Source of the DNA: JAFGHJ01 sp964525555
Lineage (GTDB): Bacteria; Hydrothermota; UBA3072
Assembly (NCBI GenBank): GCA_964525555.1
Contig: CAZGHN010000013.1
Location: forward strand, 9,207-73,206
DNA length: 64,000 nt
Direction: 5' to 3'
The number at the start of each line of letters is the position of its first letter. Within the stretch, counting starts at the first letter, position 1. Below are positions 17,270-26,492 of this stretch, in pieces. The notes under the pieces were generated by a model that was not told where the DNA came from, did no database searches, and was given only the letters and a program-made list of their open reading frames with translations. The translations under genes and the position numbers were made by a program.

Positions 17270-17853
17270 TACTGCTTTTTTTAATCGCTCTTGATGTATC
17301 ACCTCTAGTTAATAAAGCCAACAAGCTTTACGAAAAAGAAAAGTATGAAGAAGCTTACGAAATATATAAAGATGCCTCGATTCTATACCCGGACAACGAA
17401 AAAATAAAATTTAATATGGCTGATTGCGCGTACGAATTGAAAAGATTCAGAGAAGCCGGCGATGAATTCGCGCGTCTTACTATATCCAAAGATAAAGATT
17501 TGCGTGAAAAAAGTTTTTATAATCTTGGAAACGTTTTCATGGAGGCAAAACAGTACGATGAAGCTATATCTGCATACAAACAGGCTTTACTTTTAAAATC
17601 AAAAGATGGGCGAGCGAAAAGAAACCTTGAAATAGCTAAAATGATGAAAGACCAGCAGAAAAAAAATAAGGACAAAAACAAAGATGAAGAAAATAAACAA
17701 CAACAGCAGCAGAAACAGAAACAACCCCAACAACAACCCCAGCCTACACAGCAGGATAAAATCAACGAAGCTCTTAAAAACGAACAGAAAAAAACAATGA
17801 AGGAAGCCCTTAAGCGTAAAGGAGGAAGGGAAGAAAACGCCGGGAAATGGTGA
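17266..17853 (+). CDS. batC: BatC, TPR protein
   Basis: A 195-aa protein with a short N-terminal hydrophobic signal (MILLFLIALDV), then TPR units from about 12 to 125 (NKLYEKEKYEEAYEIYKDA; KSFYNLGNVFMEAKQYDEAISAYKQAL). It ends in a low-complexity Lys/Gln/Pro tract (about 125-165) and a basic tail. This TPR-plus-charged-tail layout is typical of BatC, proposed to scaffold the VWA proteins. It overlaps batD by 7 nt. Confidence 0.85.
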   Translation: MILLFLIALDVSPLVNKANKLYEKEKYEEAYEIYKDASILYPDNEKIKFNMADCAYELKRFREAGDEFARLTISKDKDLREKSFYNLGNVFMEAKQYDEAISAYKQALLLKSKDGRAKRNLEIAKMMKDQQKKNKDKNKDEENKQQQQQKQKQPQQQPQPTQQDKINEALKNEQKKTMKEALKRKGGREENAGKW

Positions 17854-19538
17854 TATTATTACTCTTATCTTTAACGTTTACAGCCTCGGTGGATAATACG
17901 ATTGTACCTGTAGGAGAATCATTCAATGTAAGTGTTTCCATCGAAGGAGAAAATCTTTCAGGCGTAGGAGAACCCTCCTCACCGAATATTCCGGGGATAG
18001 ATATTCTTGGCTCTTCAAGGTCTCAATCCACGCAAATTAACTTTATCAACGGAAAACTTAACAAATCTACAAGCCTCATATACGATTATCAGATGATTGC
18101 GAAAAAAGAGGGGACTTTCACAATCCCTTCTTTTACCTTAAAACACAGCGGAAAAACTTATTCCACAGAACCTATAAAGATAACTGTTACCAAAGGCGTA
18201 AACCGAAAAAACGTAAAGCCTGACAGATATTATGACACGGAAACGGAAGCCGGAGAGTTCAGGTCTGTTTTCCTCGAAAGTCAGGTTTCAAAAAGTTCAT
18301 TATATCCCGGAGAACCCTTGATTGTGACCCACTATCTCTACGCGAAAACCAACCTTGCTGATGTACAGATGACCGGTTTCCCAAGCTATGAAAACGTCTG
18401 GGTGGAAAACATACAATCCCCCACAAGATTGACAACAACAAGAGCGACAAAAAACGGGATCAGCTATCAAAGAGCTCTGATAAAACAGGACATTTTGTTC
18501 CCTCTCGGAGAAAAGGACGTAGTTATCAATCCGTTTTCTATGCAGGTCTTAGTAAGAGGAGACATGTTTTCCTTCTTTGGAGAAAGAAAAACAATTTCAT
18601 CTGAAGGAAAAACAATAAGAGTCAAATCATTCCCTCTCGATCGTCCCGAGGGGTTTAAGGACGCGGTCGGTAACTTTACGATATCCGCGCAGATTGACAC
18701 TTCAAACATTAAAGTAGATGCTCCTTTCACGCTAAAAGTTATAATAAAAGGAGAAGGAAATTTAAATCTATTATCGGCGCCTAATTTCCCTGAAACAAGG
18801 AAGCTCACAACTTACGATCCGGAGTCAAGCGTAAACACTAAAGTCTCTGGAGGTTCTTTGAAAGGGGAAAGGACTTTCACCTATCTTATAACTCCTAAAG
18901 TCTCGGGAATAATCCAAATTCCCGAGATAAAATGGGCTTATTTCGATATTAAAAACAAAAAATTCGCAGAGGGGAAAATAGGACCATGGCAACTAAAGGT
19001 AAGACCCGGAAGCGAGCTAACAGGAGAAGAAGAAACATCCAAAATAAACAAAGATATCGCCTATATCTTACCGGTAGCGAATAAAAATGTCTCGCTTATG
19101 CCTAAATTCTTTCCTTTGTACTTCCTACCTTCTATTCTATTTCTTCTTTTATCAGCCTATTATGTTATGGATGTAAAAAAGACAAAAGTAGACAGAAGAT
19201 ACGCGAGTTTAAAAGCGATTCCGAGGCAATTAAAAAGTGGCTTCAAAAAATTAGAAAAAGAAATAGCCGCCAACAATCCCGTACAATTTTACGAGGATTT
19301 AACACGGCTTCTTTTAAAATTCATTAAATTGAAATTCCATCTAGAACCTTTCGGGATGACTAAGAAAGATATCATCTTAGAGCTACGCGAAAAGAAAGTC
19401 CCTGAAACAATACTGCCATCACTTAAAGAACTACTGGAGAGAAGTGAAGCCGTACGTTTCACTTCATTAAAGCTGGAAAAGAAGGAAATGAGCGACGATT
19501 TAAAGATAGCAAAAGAGGTAATCAATGCTTTATATTAA
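17847..19538 (+). CDS. batD: BatD, oxygen-tolerance membrane protein
   Basis: A 563-aa BatD homologue. A signal sequence (MVILLLLSLTFTAS) precedes tandem Ig-like beta domains. The phrases VPVGESFNVSV, QSTQINFINGKLNKSTSLIYDYQMIAKKEGTF and LYPGEPLIVTHYLYAK resemble family signatures. A membrane helix follows (FFPLYFLPSILFLLLSAYYVM, about 415-435) and then a helical cytoplasmic tail. The bulk is periplasmic. It overlaps batC by 7 nt and batE by 14 nt. Confidence 0.9.
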   Translation: MVILLLLSLTFTASVDNTIVPVGESFNVSVSIEGENLSGVGEPSSPNIPGIDILGSSRSQSTQINFINGKLNKSTSLIYDYQMIAKKEGTFTIPSFTLKHSGKTYSTEPIKITVTKGVNRKNVKPDRYYDTETEAGEFRSVFLESQVSKSSLYPGEPLIVTHYLYAKTNLADVQMTGFPSYENVWVENIQSPTRLTTTRATKNGISYQRALIKQDILFPLGEKDVVINPFSMQVLVRGDMFSFFGERKTISSEGKTIRVKSFPLDRPEGFKDAVGNFTISAQIDTSNIKVDAPFTLKVIIKGEGNLNLLSAPNFPETRKLTTYDPESSVNTKVSGGSLKGERTFTYLITPKVSGIIQIPEIKWAYFDIKNKKFAEGKIGPWQLKVRPGSELTGEEETSKINKDIAYILPVANKNVSLMPKFFPLYFLPSILFLLLSAYYVMDVKKTKVDRRYASLKAIPRQLKSGFKKLEKEIAANNPVQFYEDLTRLLLKFIKLKFHLEPFGMTKKDIILELREKKVPETILPSLKELLERSEAVRFTSLKLEKKEMSDDLKIAKEVINALY

Positions 19539-20235
19539 TCTCCTCCTTCTGCTCTCACAGTCCTCGGTGTCCGCGGAAGAATGTTATAAAAAAGGCGAAT
19601 ATGGGGAAGCGCTCGTAAGATACGAGAAATATCTCGATAAAGGGATACAAAATCCCGAAGTGTATTTAAATATCGGAAACTGCTATTACAGAATGGGTAA
19701 TTTTGGAGAGAGCCTGTTATATTACAGAAAAGCATGGTTTCTCTCTCCCGGCAATCAAAATATTATAAATAATATTTCCCTGTTCGCAAAAAAAACCGCG
19801 AACCCCAACCCTTTTATTTCGTTTTTTTCGAAAGTAATCGATCAAATTTCTCTCCGCCTATTTTCATATTTTCTAATTATATCCTTTACCCTTCTGGTAA
19901 TCACCATTTCTATAAGGCTTATTCAGACGGTTAAACTAATCAATTTTCCGATTAATCCTTTACTTTTCTTATTCGGTTTATTCTTTATTTTCTCTCTTTT
20001 AGGATTTTCCGTCTGGTTTGGGAGGGCAAGATCAAGGTGGGTCGTTACAACAGAAACTACCATAGCCTACAGCGGCCCTGACGAGGAATTCAAGGAATTA
20101 ATGCGAGTGGACGAAGCGGAAGAAGGTTCTCTTGTGAGAGAAGACGACGGATGGTGGCTCGTTCATTTTCGTTCAGGAGCAGGCGGCTGGATCGATTCGA
20201 CAACCGCCGCGCTTGTAATTCCTGAACTTAAATAG
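19525..20235 (+). CDS. batE: BatE, TPR/SH3-type protein
   Basis: A 236-aa last gene of the Bat operon. After a short signal (MLYINLLLLLSQSSVSAEE) come two TPR-like units (CYKKGEYGEALVRYEKYL; NIGNCYYRMGNFGESLLYYRKAW). Two membrane helices follow (about 112-132 and 142-166), then a C-terminal bacterial SH3-like domain (VVTTETTIAYSGPDEEFKELMRV...GGWIDSTTAALV). This layout is that of BatE. A cacagag-type repeat follows the stop at 20236-20262. Confidence 0.87.
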   Translation: MLYINLLLLLSQSSVSAEECYKKGEYGEALVRYEKYLDKGIQNPEVYLNIGNCYYRMGNFGESLLYYRKAWFLSPGNQNIINNISLFAKKTANPNPFISFFSKVIDQISLRLFSYFLIISFTLLVITISIRLIQTVKLINFPINPLLFLFGLFFIFSLLGFSVWFGRARSRWVVTTETTIAYSGPDEEFKELMRVDEAEEGSLVREDDGWWLVHFRSGAGGWIDSTTAALVIPELK

Positions 20236-20305
20236 CCATAGAGACGCAGAGAACACAGAGAAAAAAAGAAATTGTGTTGTTTAAAACCCCACACTCCGCA
20301 CCGAA

Positions 20306-20788
20306 TTAATGTTGTAAAAGACGAATAGTAAAAAAGGCGATCATCCCAAAAGATATAACAACTTTTAGAAAAGTTCCTCCGAAGAAACCTATAACCGCGC
20401 CGGTTCCGGAACGGAAAGCTTCTTTTATTTTCTTTCCCACGATAAGCTCACCGATTAAAGCGCCTAACAGCGGACCCAAGACCAGTCCCCAGGGAATAAA
20501 AAACACGCCGATAACCGCACCGATGAAAGCTCCTATGAATCCAAGTTTGGAAGCGCCGAATTTCTTAGAACCTATGGAACTTGTAATATATTCTATCACA
20601 ACCGAAAACACAGTTAGTATAAGAAAAATAATAACAAGATTTCTGGAAATTATTGTAAATCCGGATAACCATGCATAAATGTATATTCCGGCAAAAACTA
20701 AAGGAGTACCAGGAAGCATAGGCAAAATGCATCCAATAAGGCCTACCAACATAATAAGATAACAACAAATTAAAATAAATATATGCAT
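20306..20788 (-). CDS. DUF456 family membrane protein
   Basis: A 160-aa protein made of four to five hydrophobic helices with the Gly/Pro-rich motifs of DUF456: GLIGCILPMLPGTPLVFAGI near the start, FGASKLGFIGAFIGAVIGVFF and GLVLGPLLGALIGELI, ending GAVIGFFGGTFLKVVISFGMI. Function is unknown. It starts 3 nt after the ffh stop and is therefore probably in the ffh operon. Confidence 0.88.
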   Translation of the reverse strand: MHIFILICCYLIMLVGLIGCILPMLPGTPLVFAGIYIYAWLSGFTIISRNLVIIFLILTVFSVVIEYITSSIGSKKFGASKLGFIGAFIGAVIGVFFIPWGLVLGPLLGALIGELIVGKKIKEAFRSGTGAVIGFFGGTFLKVVISFGMIAFFTIRLLQH

Positions 20789-20791
20789 AAA

Positions 20792-22099
20792 TTATCTCAA
20801 GAAAGATGAAAGAGCAGAAGGTCCTCCTCTTCCCTTCATTTGTTTTATTAATTTTTGAGCCATCATGAATTCTTTAAGTAACCGGTTAATGTCTTGAACA
20901 GAAGTCCCACTTCCTTTCGCTATACGTTTCCTTCTTGATCCGTTCAATATGGAAGGATTTTTTCGCTCCTTTGGCGTCATAGATTGAATAATAGCTTCGG
21001 TTTTTATCATCTGTTTTTCATCCATTAACTTCTTTAAGCCTTTTCCTCCCGGAAACATATCAAGAATAGCATCGAGCGGCCCCATTTTCTTTAATTGTTT
21101 TATCTGACCCAAAAAATCTTCCAGATCGATTTTCCCTTCCTGAATCTTCTTATGAAATTTTTCTACGTCTTCCTTCTCGATAGCTTTTTCCGCCTTTTCC
21201 TGAAGAGTTTTCAAATCTCCCATTCCTAGAATTCTCGAAGCAAGTCTCTCCGGGTGCAGAACTTCAAGAGCATCTGCTTTCTCTCCTATACCTATAAATT
21301 TTATCGGTTTGCCCGTAACTTTCCTCATCGAAAGCGCAGCTCCACCCCTTGCATCACCATCCATCTTGGTAAGAATAATACCGGTTATCCCTAAAGCTTC
21401 CTCAAATTCTCTTGCAATATTTACAGCATCCTGCCCTGTCATCGAGTCCGCTACCAGGAGAATCTCGGAAGGATTAACCGTATCTTTTACTTTTTTAATC
21501 TGTTCTATCATTTCCTTATCAATATGAAGCCTTCCGGCTGTATCGAATATAAGAGTATCGTACCGCTTAAGTATAGAACGTGTAAGAGCCTGTTTGCAAA
21601 GTTTTACTTCATTATCGAATCTCTCGGAAAAATAAGGAAGGTTTTCTCTCTCTGCCATATCGCGAAGCTGTTCGAAAGCTGCGGGCCTTTTAACATCAGC
21701 AGGAATAAGAAAAGGGCTTCTTCCTTTACTCTTTAAGAAACTTCCTAGCTTTATCGCTGTGGTTGTTTTTCCCGATCCCTGCAGGCCCACGAGCAAAATA
21801 GAAGTCGGCTGTTTATCCAGCATAAGCGGCTCTGATTTCCCTATTAACCCTATAAGTTTTTCTCCAACAATTTGAATTATCATCTCGGCAGGAGTAAAAC
21901 TATCATATATTTTTCGCTTCACCGCTTCGTTTTCAACTTCGGTAACAAAACTCTGAGCTACATTCAAATTCACATCTGCCTCAAGCAGAGCTTTTCTTAT
22001 ATCTCTCATACTTTCTTTAACCTGCGAAGCCGAAAGCCTTCCTTTGCCTGAGAGATTCCTCGCTATATCTTTTATCCTTTCGTTTAATTTATCAAACAT
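20792..22099 (-). CDS. ffh: Signal recognition particle protein Ffh
   Basis: A 435-aa SRP54 GTPase that targets membrane proteins to SecYEG with 4.5S RNA. N domain at 1-90; G domain with LLVGLQGSGKTTTAIKLG (P-loop), PADVKRPAAFEQL, DTAGRLHIDKEM and TKMDGDARGGAALS. The Met-rich M domain (about 300-435) holds the RNA-binding RRKRIAKGSGTSVQDIN and GGPSALSSFL. Start is ATG with TATATT 7 nt upstream and no SD, so the mRNA is predicted leaderless. No 4.5S RNA was recognised in the window. Confidence 0.98.
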   Translation of the reverse strand: MFDKLNERIKDIARNLSGKGRLSASQVKESMRDIRKALLEADVNLNVAQSFVTEVENEAVKRKIYDSFTPAEMIIQIVGEKLIGLIGKSEPLMLDKQPTSILLVGLQGSGKTTTAIKLGSFLKSKGRSPFLIPADVKRPAAFEQLRDMAERENLPYFSERFDNEVKLCKQALTRSILKRYDTLIFDTAGRLHIDKEMIEQIKKVKDTVNPSEILLVADSMTGQDAVNIAREFEEALGITGIILTKMDGDARGGAALSMRKVTGKPIKFIGIGEKADALEVLHPERLASRILGMGDLKTLQEKAEKAIEKEDVEKFHKKIQEGKIDLEDFLGQIKQLKKMGPLDAILDMFPGGKGLKKLMDEKQMIKTEAIIQSMTPKERKNPSILNGSRRKRIAKGSGTSVQDINRLLKEFMMAQKLIKQMKGRGGPSALSSFLR

Positions 22100-22106
22100 A
22101 TGAGTA

Positions 22107-22134
22107 AATATAGGAGTGTTTTGTTTAATTGCAA
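22107..22134 (-). promoter_or_regulatory. ffh promoter, leaderless type
   Basis: On the minus strand TTGCAA (22134-22129), 16-nt spacer, TATATT (22112-22107), then 7 nt to ATG 22099. No SD is present in the gap. Confidence 0.7.
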
Positions 22135-22193
22135 GGCACTTTTAGATAATTGAGCCATTAGTCTCTAGCCTCTAATCATAAGTCGATTCGTCC

Positions 22194-22222
22194 TTGACAT
22201 AATTTAACAATATGCGTATTTA
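22194..22222 (+). promoter_or_regulatory. Promoter of the 22247 lipoprotein gene
   Basis: TTGACA (22194-22199), 17-nt spacer, TATTTA (22217-22222); the predicted start is near 22229, leaving a short leader with SD atgaggaaag. Confidence 0.65.
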
Positions 22223-22246
22223 TTGAGTACTCTTCATGAGGAAAGA

Positions 22247-22735
22247 ATGAAAAGAATTACATATATTTTTTACATTTTAATATTTTTTATCTTTACTGTA
22301 CAAAGTTGCAGGCAAAGAGATTCTAATCAGAAACAACAGGAGATACAGATTTCTAAAATAGCCGCCGAAGAATATAAATCTGCCTTAAAACAAGCAGCAG
22401 AAAACAATCCGGAAGGACTTCTGAAACTTTATAAGATAGCATCTGACGATTTAACTTATACCGTTGAATATAGTGAGGTTGCAGGGGAAGATCTAATTCA
22501 TTTCTTGTATTCTAAAACCGAGTTGTGGATAAGGACTTTTTCGAAAGTTGAATTGAGCGAATTTAAAACATATCTCGGTAAGACTGGTTTAGGAGTTTCA
22601 GAACTCCCAGAAGGAGTAACCTCAGATGGCCAATTAAAACAAATTATAGTTGATAATATAAAGAAGATTAAAGGTGATGAAAAAGAAACCGAATTAATCG
22701 ATTATATTCTAAAATTAATTAAAGAAAAACAATAG
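22247..22735 (+). CDS. Hypothetical lipoprotein
   Basis: A 162-aa protein I do not recognise. I choose ATG 22247 over the upstream TTG 22223. It is preceded by SD gagg and gives a clean signal MKRITYIFYILIFFIFTVQSC with a lipobox-like VQSC (Cys21). The mature protein is helical and charged (EYKSALKQAAENNPEGLLKLYKIA...) with no known motif. It is monocistronic with its own promoter. A following 200-bp spacer holds cacagag-type and gaattcag-type repeats. Confidence 0.7.
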   Translation: MKRITYIFYILIFFIFTVQSCRQRDSNQKQQEIQISKIAAEEYKSALKQAAENNPEGLLKLYKIASDDLTYTVEYSEVAGEDLIHFLYSKTELWIRTFSKVELSEFKTYLGKTGLGVSELPEGVTSDGQLKQIIVDNIKKIKGDEKETELIDYILKLIKEKQ

Positions 22736-22900
22736 ATAAAAACATTTGTTATATTCGTGTCATCTGTTGTTAACTTAGCTATATGCTAAAAACAATAAAT
22801 ATCCTCTGTGTCCTTCGAGTCTCTGTGTGAAATATTTTTTTGGGGATTAGGATGGGATTCTCACCTTCTGACTCCTGGCTCCTGAATTCTGTTTTCCCGG
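22736..22900. repeat. Spacer with dispersed repeat fragments
   Basis: Contains ctctgtgtccttcgagtctctgtgtgaa (22804-22831) and gactcctggctcctgaattctg (22870-22891). These are reverse-orientation members of the cacagag and cagaattcaggagtcag repeat families seen elsewhere in the window. No gene seen. Confidence 0.7.
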
Positions 22901-22928
22901 TTGACATATCGAAAAAACCTTATATGTT
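22901..22928 (+). promoter_or_regulatory. Promoter of the GT4 gene, near-leaderless
   Basis: TTGACA (22901-22906), 16-nt spacer, TATGTT (22923-22928), then 9 nt to ATG 22938. There is no SD. Confidence 0.6.
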
Positions 22929-22937
22929 TTATAAATT

Positions 22938-24197
22938 ATGAAAGGTAACATAGGTTTTATTTCGACAAGATTCTCCGGTTTAGACGGGGTTTCCCTGGAA
23001 ACTGCAAAATGGGCGAAAATTTTGGAAGATGAGGGATTTAACTGTTTCTATTTTGCAGGAGAACTCGACCGCCCGGAAGAAAAATCTTTCCTTGTTGAAA
23101 ATGCCCACTTCCAACATCCGGATATAGTGGACATTTATAACGAATGTTTCGGCACAAATACCCGCAAAAATTCCGTCACAAGAGAAATACACGAAGTAAA
23201 AAAAGAGCTTAAAAGCGAAATCGTCAATTTCGTTAAAAAATTCGGTATAGATCTCCTAATCATTGAAAACGCTCTGACCATCCCTCTTAACATTCCTCTT
23301 GGAATAGCTATAACCGAATTTATCTCAGAAAATAAAATGCCGACAATCGCCCATCACCATGATTTTTACTGGGAAAGAAAGCGCCTTCTTGTAAACGCAG
23401 TCGGAGAGTATCTTAATATGGCTTTTCCTCCAGTCTTACCTTCTATTCGCCATGTGGTAATTAACTCCAATGCGGATCGCGAGTTAAGCTATAGAACTGG
23501 AATATCAGCAACAATAATACCAAACGTACTGGATTTCGAAAAACCTCTTCCCCCTCCCGATGATTATGCGGCTGACGTTAGAGAAAATTTCGGAATAGAT
23601 AAAGGCGAATTACTTATTCTGCAGCCTACAAGAGTGGTTCCGAGAAAAGGAATAGAAAATGCTATCGAACTCACAAGTCGCTTAGGAAAAAAGGCAAAAC
23701 TCGTTATATCTCATGCTTCAGGAGACGAAGGTTTCGGATACGAACAGCGTATTGTTGAGTATTCTAAGATACTGGGAGTGAAAACTTTATTTATATCAAA
23801 ACGCATAAACGAACACAGAGAAACAAACGGTAAAGGAGAAAAAGTTTACACTATATGGGATATCTATCCCCATGCCGACCTTGTTACCTATCCTTCAACT
23901 TATGAAGGATTCGGAAACGCTTTCCTAGAAGCCATTTATTGTCATAAACCAATTGTTGTTAACAAATATGTGATTTTTATGTTAGATATAGAGCCAAAAG
24001 GATTTAAAGTTATAGCTCTGGACGGATATGTTAATGATGAAGCAGTTAAAAAAACAAAAGAAGTACTAGCGGACGCAGAAATAAGAGAAAAAATGGTAAA
24101 GCATAATTATAGATTAGCCAAAAGGTATTTTTCTCTCTCAGTGCTACGCAGAAAACTCAAACATTTAATACGCGAAATCCTTTATTTCGAGACCTGA
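22938..24197 (+). CDS. Family 4 glycosyltransferase
   Basis: A 419-aa GT-B enzyme. The N-terminal acceptor domain begins MKGNIGFISTRFSGLDGVSLETAKWAKIL (glycogen-synthase-type GVS/KWA motif). The linker carries HHHDFYWERKR. The C-terminal donor domain has LILQPTRVVPRKGIENAIEL, YPHADLVTYPSTYEGFGNAFLEAIYCHKPIVV (the E-x7-E donor-binding motif). The overall form resembles mannosylglucosylglycerate-type GT4 synthases, but substrate is unproven. Monocistronic with its own promoter. Without an SD, translation probably starts from a near-leaderless mRNA. Confidence 0.87.
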   Translation: MKGNIGFISTRFSGLDGVSLETAKWAKILEDEGFNCFYFAGELDRPEEKSFLVENAHFQHPDIVDIYNECFGTNTRKNSVTREIHEVKKELKSEIVNFVKKFGIDLLIIENALTIPLNIPLGIAITEFISENKMPTIAHHHDFYWERKRLLVNAVGEYLNMAFPPVLPSIRHVVINSNADRELSYRTGISATIIPNVLDFEKPLPPPDDYAADVRENFGIDKGELLILQPTRVVPRKGIENAIELTSRLGKKAKLVISHASGDEGFGYEQRIVEYSKILGVKTLFISKRINEHRETNGKGEKVYTIWDIYPHADLVTYPSTYEGFGNAFLEAIYCHKPIVVNKYVIFMLDIEPKGFKVIALDGYVNDEAVKKTKEVLADAEIREKMVKHNYRLAKRYFSLSVLRRKLKHLIREILYFET

Positions 24198-24650
24198 AAA
24201 AAGGATTAGAAGTAGTGCAAGTAAGCCATTCAAGGATTAAGTGATAAGTGGTAGGTTTTTTCTAACCCTTGCTTTTCATAATTAATGTTTTTAATTCATC
24301 ATTCAAAATTAATAATTCAAAATTATTATAGTCCTTAATCCTAGCTTGACTTCTTGCTTTTCTACTAATTCCTGCCTGACCCATTAAACTTGCTTCAAGA
24401 AGTCCTCTTGACACAGCAGCTTAGAAGCTTTATACTATTAATAAACACAATGATAGCAATTTTTACTATTCCACTATTAAAATATTAGAAACCTACCCTA
24501 AGAAATACAAAAAAAATCGGATGGAAGGGTAAGAAGATAGTATACTTGAAAAATGGAAACGTTAAAAAAAGATAGAAAAAATTATTACCAGTTCTTCGAA
24601 GATAAAAACTTTTTATAAAGACAAAAATAAAATATATAATAAGGAGATAG
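24198..24650. other. Spacer with repeats and a strong promoter far upstream of the next gene
   Basis: A 453-bp gap. 24284-24335 holds the TTCAAAATTaataaTTCAAAATTatta repeat family, and 24350-24406 the gaattc/gactt family. A consensus promoter at 24408-24436 is followed by about 207 nt before the next CDS. A 12-codon ORF (24450-24488) begins within a few bases of the predicted transcription start; whether it is a leader peptide cannot be judged. Confidence 0.6.
24408..24436 (+). promoter_or_regulatory. Near-consensus sigma-70 promoter with long leader
   Basis: TTGACA (24408-24413), exactly 17-nt spacer, TATACT (24431-24436). The next CDS starts at 24651, so the transcript has a leader of about 207 nt or encodes a small RNA first. 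Confidence 0.75.
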
Positions 24651-26015
24651 ATGGCATCCTTTTATTTCTCGACTCATCTAACAATTAAACAAACTCTAAT
24701 GAAAAAAATCCTACTCATTTCTTATTTGGTATTTGCCTTGCTAAGTGCTTCCGGTCAAACAACTATCTCAGTAATTAAACCATACGGTGGAAGAGTTGAT
24801 TGGCGCACCACCAATAATCAAATAGCTTATGATATGACTGACCTTAGTGGTTACTTCAATGTCTACAAAACCGACACAAGCGGTATTCCTACCATTAACA
24901 TTACAAACAAACCAAATGCGCCGCAGAAACATAAGGGAAATCCTACTTGGCATCCATCAGGCGATTGGATTATCTTTCAAGCAGAAATCGACACAATTCC
25001 AGATCTGCTTGACCCCGTTGCAACCCCAGGAATAGGTGCCTATAATAATTTGTGGGCGACCGATAGCGCTGGAAATCAATTCTGGCAACTTACTTTTCTT
25101 CCTCCAACTTTTCCAGCTACAGGTGTCTTGCACCCGCATTTTTCAAATAATGGCACCAAAGTAGTTTGGGCGCAAATGTTAGATAACTCAGGGCCTAATA
25201 ATAATTGGTTTATAAAGATTGCCGATTTTGTTGTGACCTCAGGAGTGCCTTCACTTCAAAACATTCAGACACTTCATCCGGGAACAACATTTCCAACCTT
25301 ATACGAAACACATGGATTTTCTCCTGGTGATAGTATCATTACGTTTTCCTCAACAATAAATAATCCAAGGTTATATGAATGGGATGTATTTACTTATAAC
25401 CTCAATTCTTCTCAGCTAACAAATTTAACCAACTCAACAGACTGGGATGAATTTGCTTCTATTTCACCAGAAGGAACTAAAATAGTTTGGGCTACAAGCA
25501 AAAATATCACATGGGATACAGCATATATTGAATCTCTTAGAATGGAATGGTGGCAAATGGATGTAAATGGAGACAATAAAACTCAACTCACTCATTTCAA
25601 CACAGTCGGATTTCCCGAATACACCCCGGGTAGAAATACCGCAGCTGATCTTAGCTGGGGAACGACAGGCAATGAGTTTATAGGACTTGTGCAGGGCAAT
25701 AATCCTGCTTTTGGAAAAGATGTAAAAGTAACAATCAATACTACAGGATTGAATGATGTAACAATTGACAATGAAATATTAATTAGAATTTTTCCAAACC
25801 CTTTTACATATTTTACAACTTTTTCATTTGGTACCACTGTAGTAAATGCTGAGATAAACATTTACAACTCTTGTGGAGAAAAAGTAAAAACAATAAATCA
25901 TATTTCTGGAGACAGAATATTAATATTTAGAGAAAATTTATGTCAAGGGATTTACTTTTATGAATTGAAGCAGGATAAATATATTTTCACCGGCAAGTTA
26001 CTAATTGTTGACTAA
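24651..26015 (+). CDS. Secreted PD40/TolB-like beta-propeller with C-terminal sorting domain
   Basis: A 454-aa protein. ATG 24651 follows SD aaggag; an inner ATG (24699) gives a tidier signal peptide (MKKILLISYLVFALLSASGQ), so either start may be real. Residues about 40-360 carry repeated propeller phrases (PTWHPSGDWIIFQ, PHFSNNGTKVVW, ASISPEGTKIVWAT). The last ~80 residues (IRIFPNPFTYFTTFSFG...INIYNSCGEKVKTI...GIYFYELKQDKYIFTGKLLIV) form a typical type-A sorting domain of the type IX secretion system. It is not a close copy of the three cassette propellers at 48.8-55.5 kb, and its style is more Bacteroidetes-like. Function is unknown; probably surface-attached or released. Confidence 0.85.
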   Translation: MASFYFSTHLTIKQTLMKKILLISYLVFALLSASGQTTISVIKPYGGRVDWRTTNNQIAYDMTDLSGYFNVYKTDTSGIPTINITNKPNAPQKHKGNPTWHPSGDWIIFQAEIDTIPDLLDPVATPGIGAYNNLWATDSAGNQFWQLTFLPPTFPATGVLHPHFSNNGTKVVWAQMLDNSGPNNNWFIKIADFVVTSGVPSLQNIQTLHPGTTFPTLYETHGFSPGDSIITFSSTINNPRLYEWDVFTYNLNSSQLTNLTNSTDWDEFASISPEGTKIVWATSKNITWDTAYIESLRMEWWQMDVNGDNKTQLTHFNTVGFPEYTPGRNTAADLSWGTTGNEFIGLVQGNNPAFGKDVKVTINTTGLNDVTIDNEILIRIFPNPFTYFTTFSFGTTVVNAEINIYNSCGEKVKTINHISGDRILIFRENLCQGIYFYELKQDKYIFTGKLLIVD

Positions 26016-26197
26016 GGAAATTAGGAACGCATCTTTTTCTTTGAAAGGTGCCAAGTTAAGAAGTGGGGTTAAATTAATTCTTTTTACCTCTTATTAATAT
26101 TAAAAATATCTCTGGGTAACTTTTTCTTGTTTGTTTTCTTTTTCTTCTTTTGATGTTTCTTGCATATTGTATTATATTGAAGTCCGGTCCCCTATTC

Positions 26198-26413
26198 TTA
26201 GTTAATAGTCCGAGGAAATTCCCGGACTAGACCTTTTTTTAATACTTTATATACTATTACAGCTAATTTTCTCCCGGATGCAATACTTGCAACTTGAGTT
26301 CCGGCTTTCCTTTTAATTCTGTTATAATATTGTCTGAAATTTAGCAGAGATTTTTACTTAAACGCCATTATTCTCAGGAATAATTTGTTTCTAATCATTG
26401 CAATTGCTGTATT
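26198..26413 (-). pseudogene. IS110-family transposase remnant (C-terminus)
   Basis: Reading the minus strand gives MIRNKLFLRIMAFK-stop-KSLLNFRQYYNRIKRKAG, then TQVASIASGRKLAVIVYKVL and a short tail to a stop at 26200-26198. The block YYNRIKRKxGTxxAxxAxxRKLxxIVYxVLK is the conserved C-terminal end of IS110/IS116/IS902 transposases. An internal TAA and absence of the catalytic domain show it is dead. No intact IS ends were found. It lies about 190 bp upstream of the 23S rRNA promoter region. Confidence 0.75.
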
Positions 26414-26464
26414 GACAGTATTTAAGTATAAGAATTTAGGCGTAGACAGAAAAAATTTTCACTC

Positions 26465-26492
26465 TTGACAAAACAACACAATACTTTATATT
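26465..26492 (+). promoter_or_regulatory. Upstream promoter of the 23S rRNA gene
   Basis: TTGACA (26465-26470), 16-nt spacer, TATATT (26487-26492). It lies about 185 bp before the mature 23S end. Confidence 0.65.

Noticed and set aside
22100..22200. 4.5S/SRP RNA gene near ffh
   Set aside because: No GGAA tetraloop domain or matching stem was found.
26207..26240. Hairpin AGTCCG/CGGACT followed by T-run near 26230
   Set aside because: A possible terminator, but it lies within the end of the IS110 remnant and no live gene ends there convincingly.
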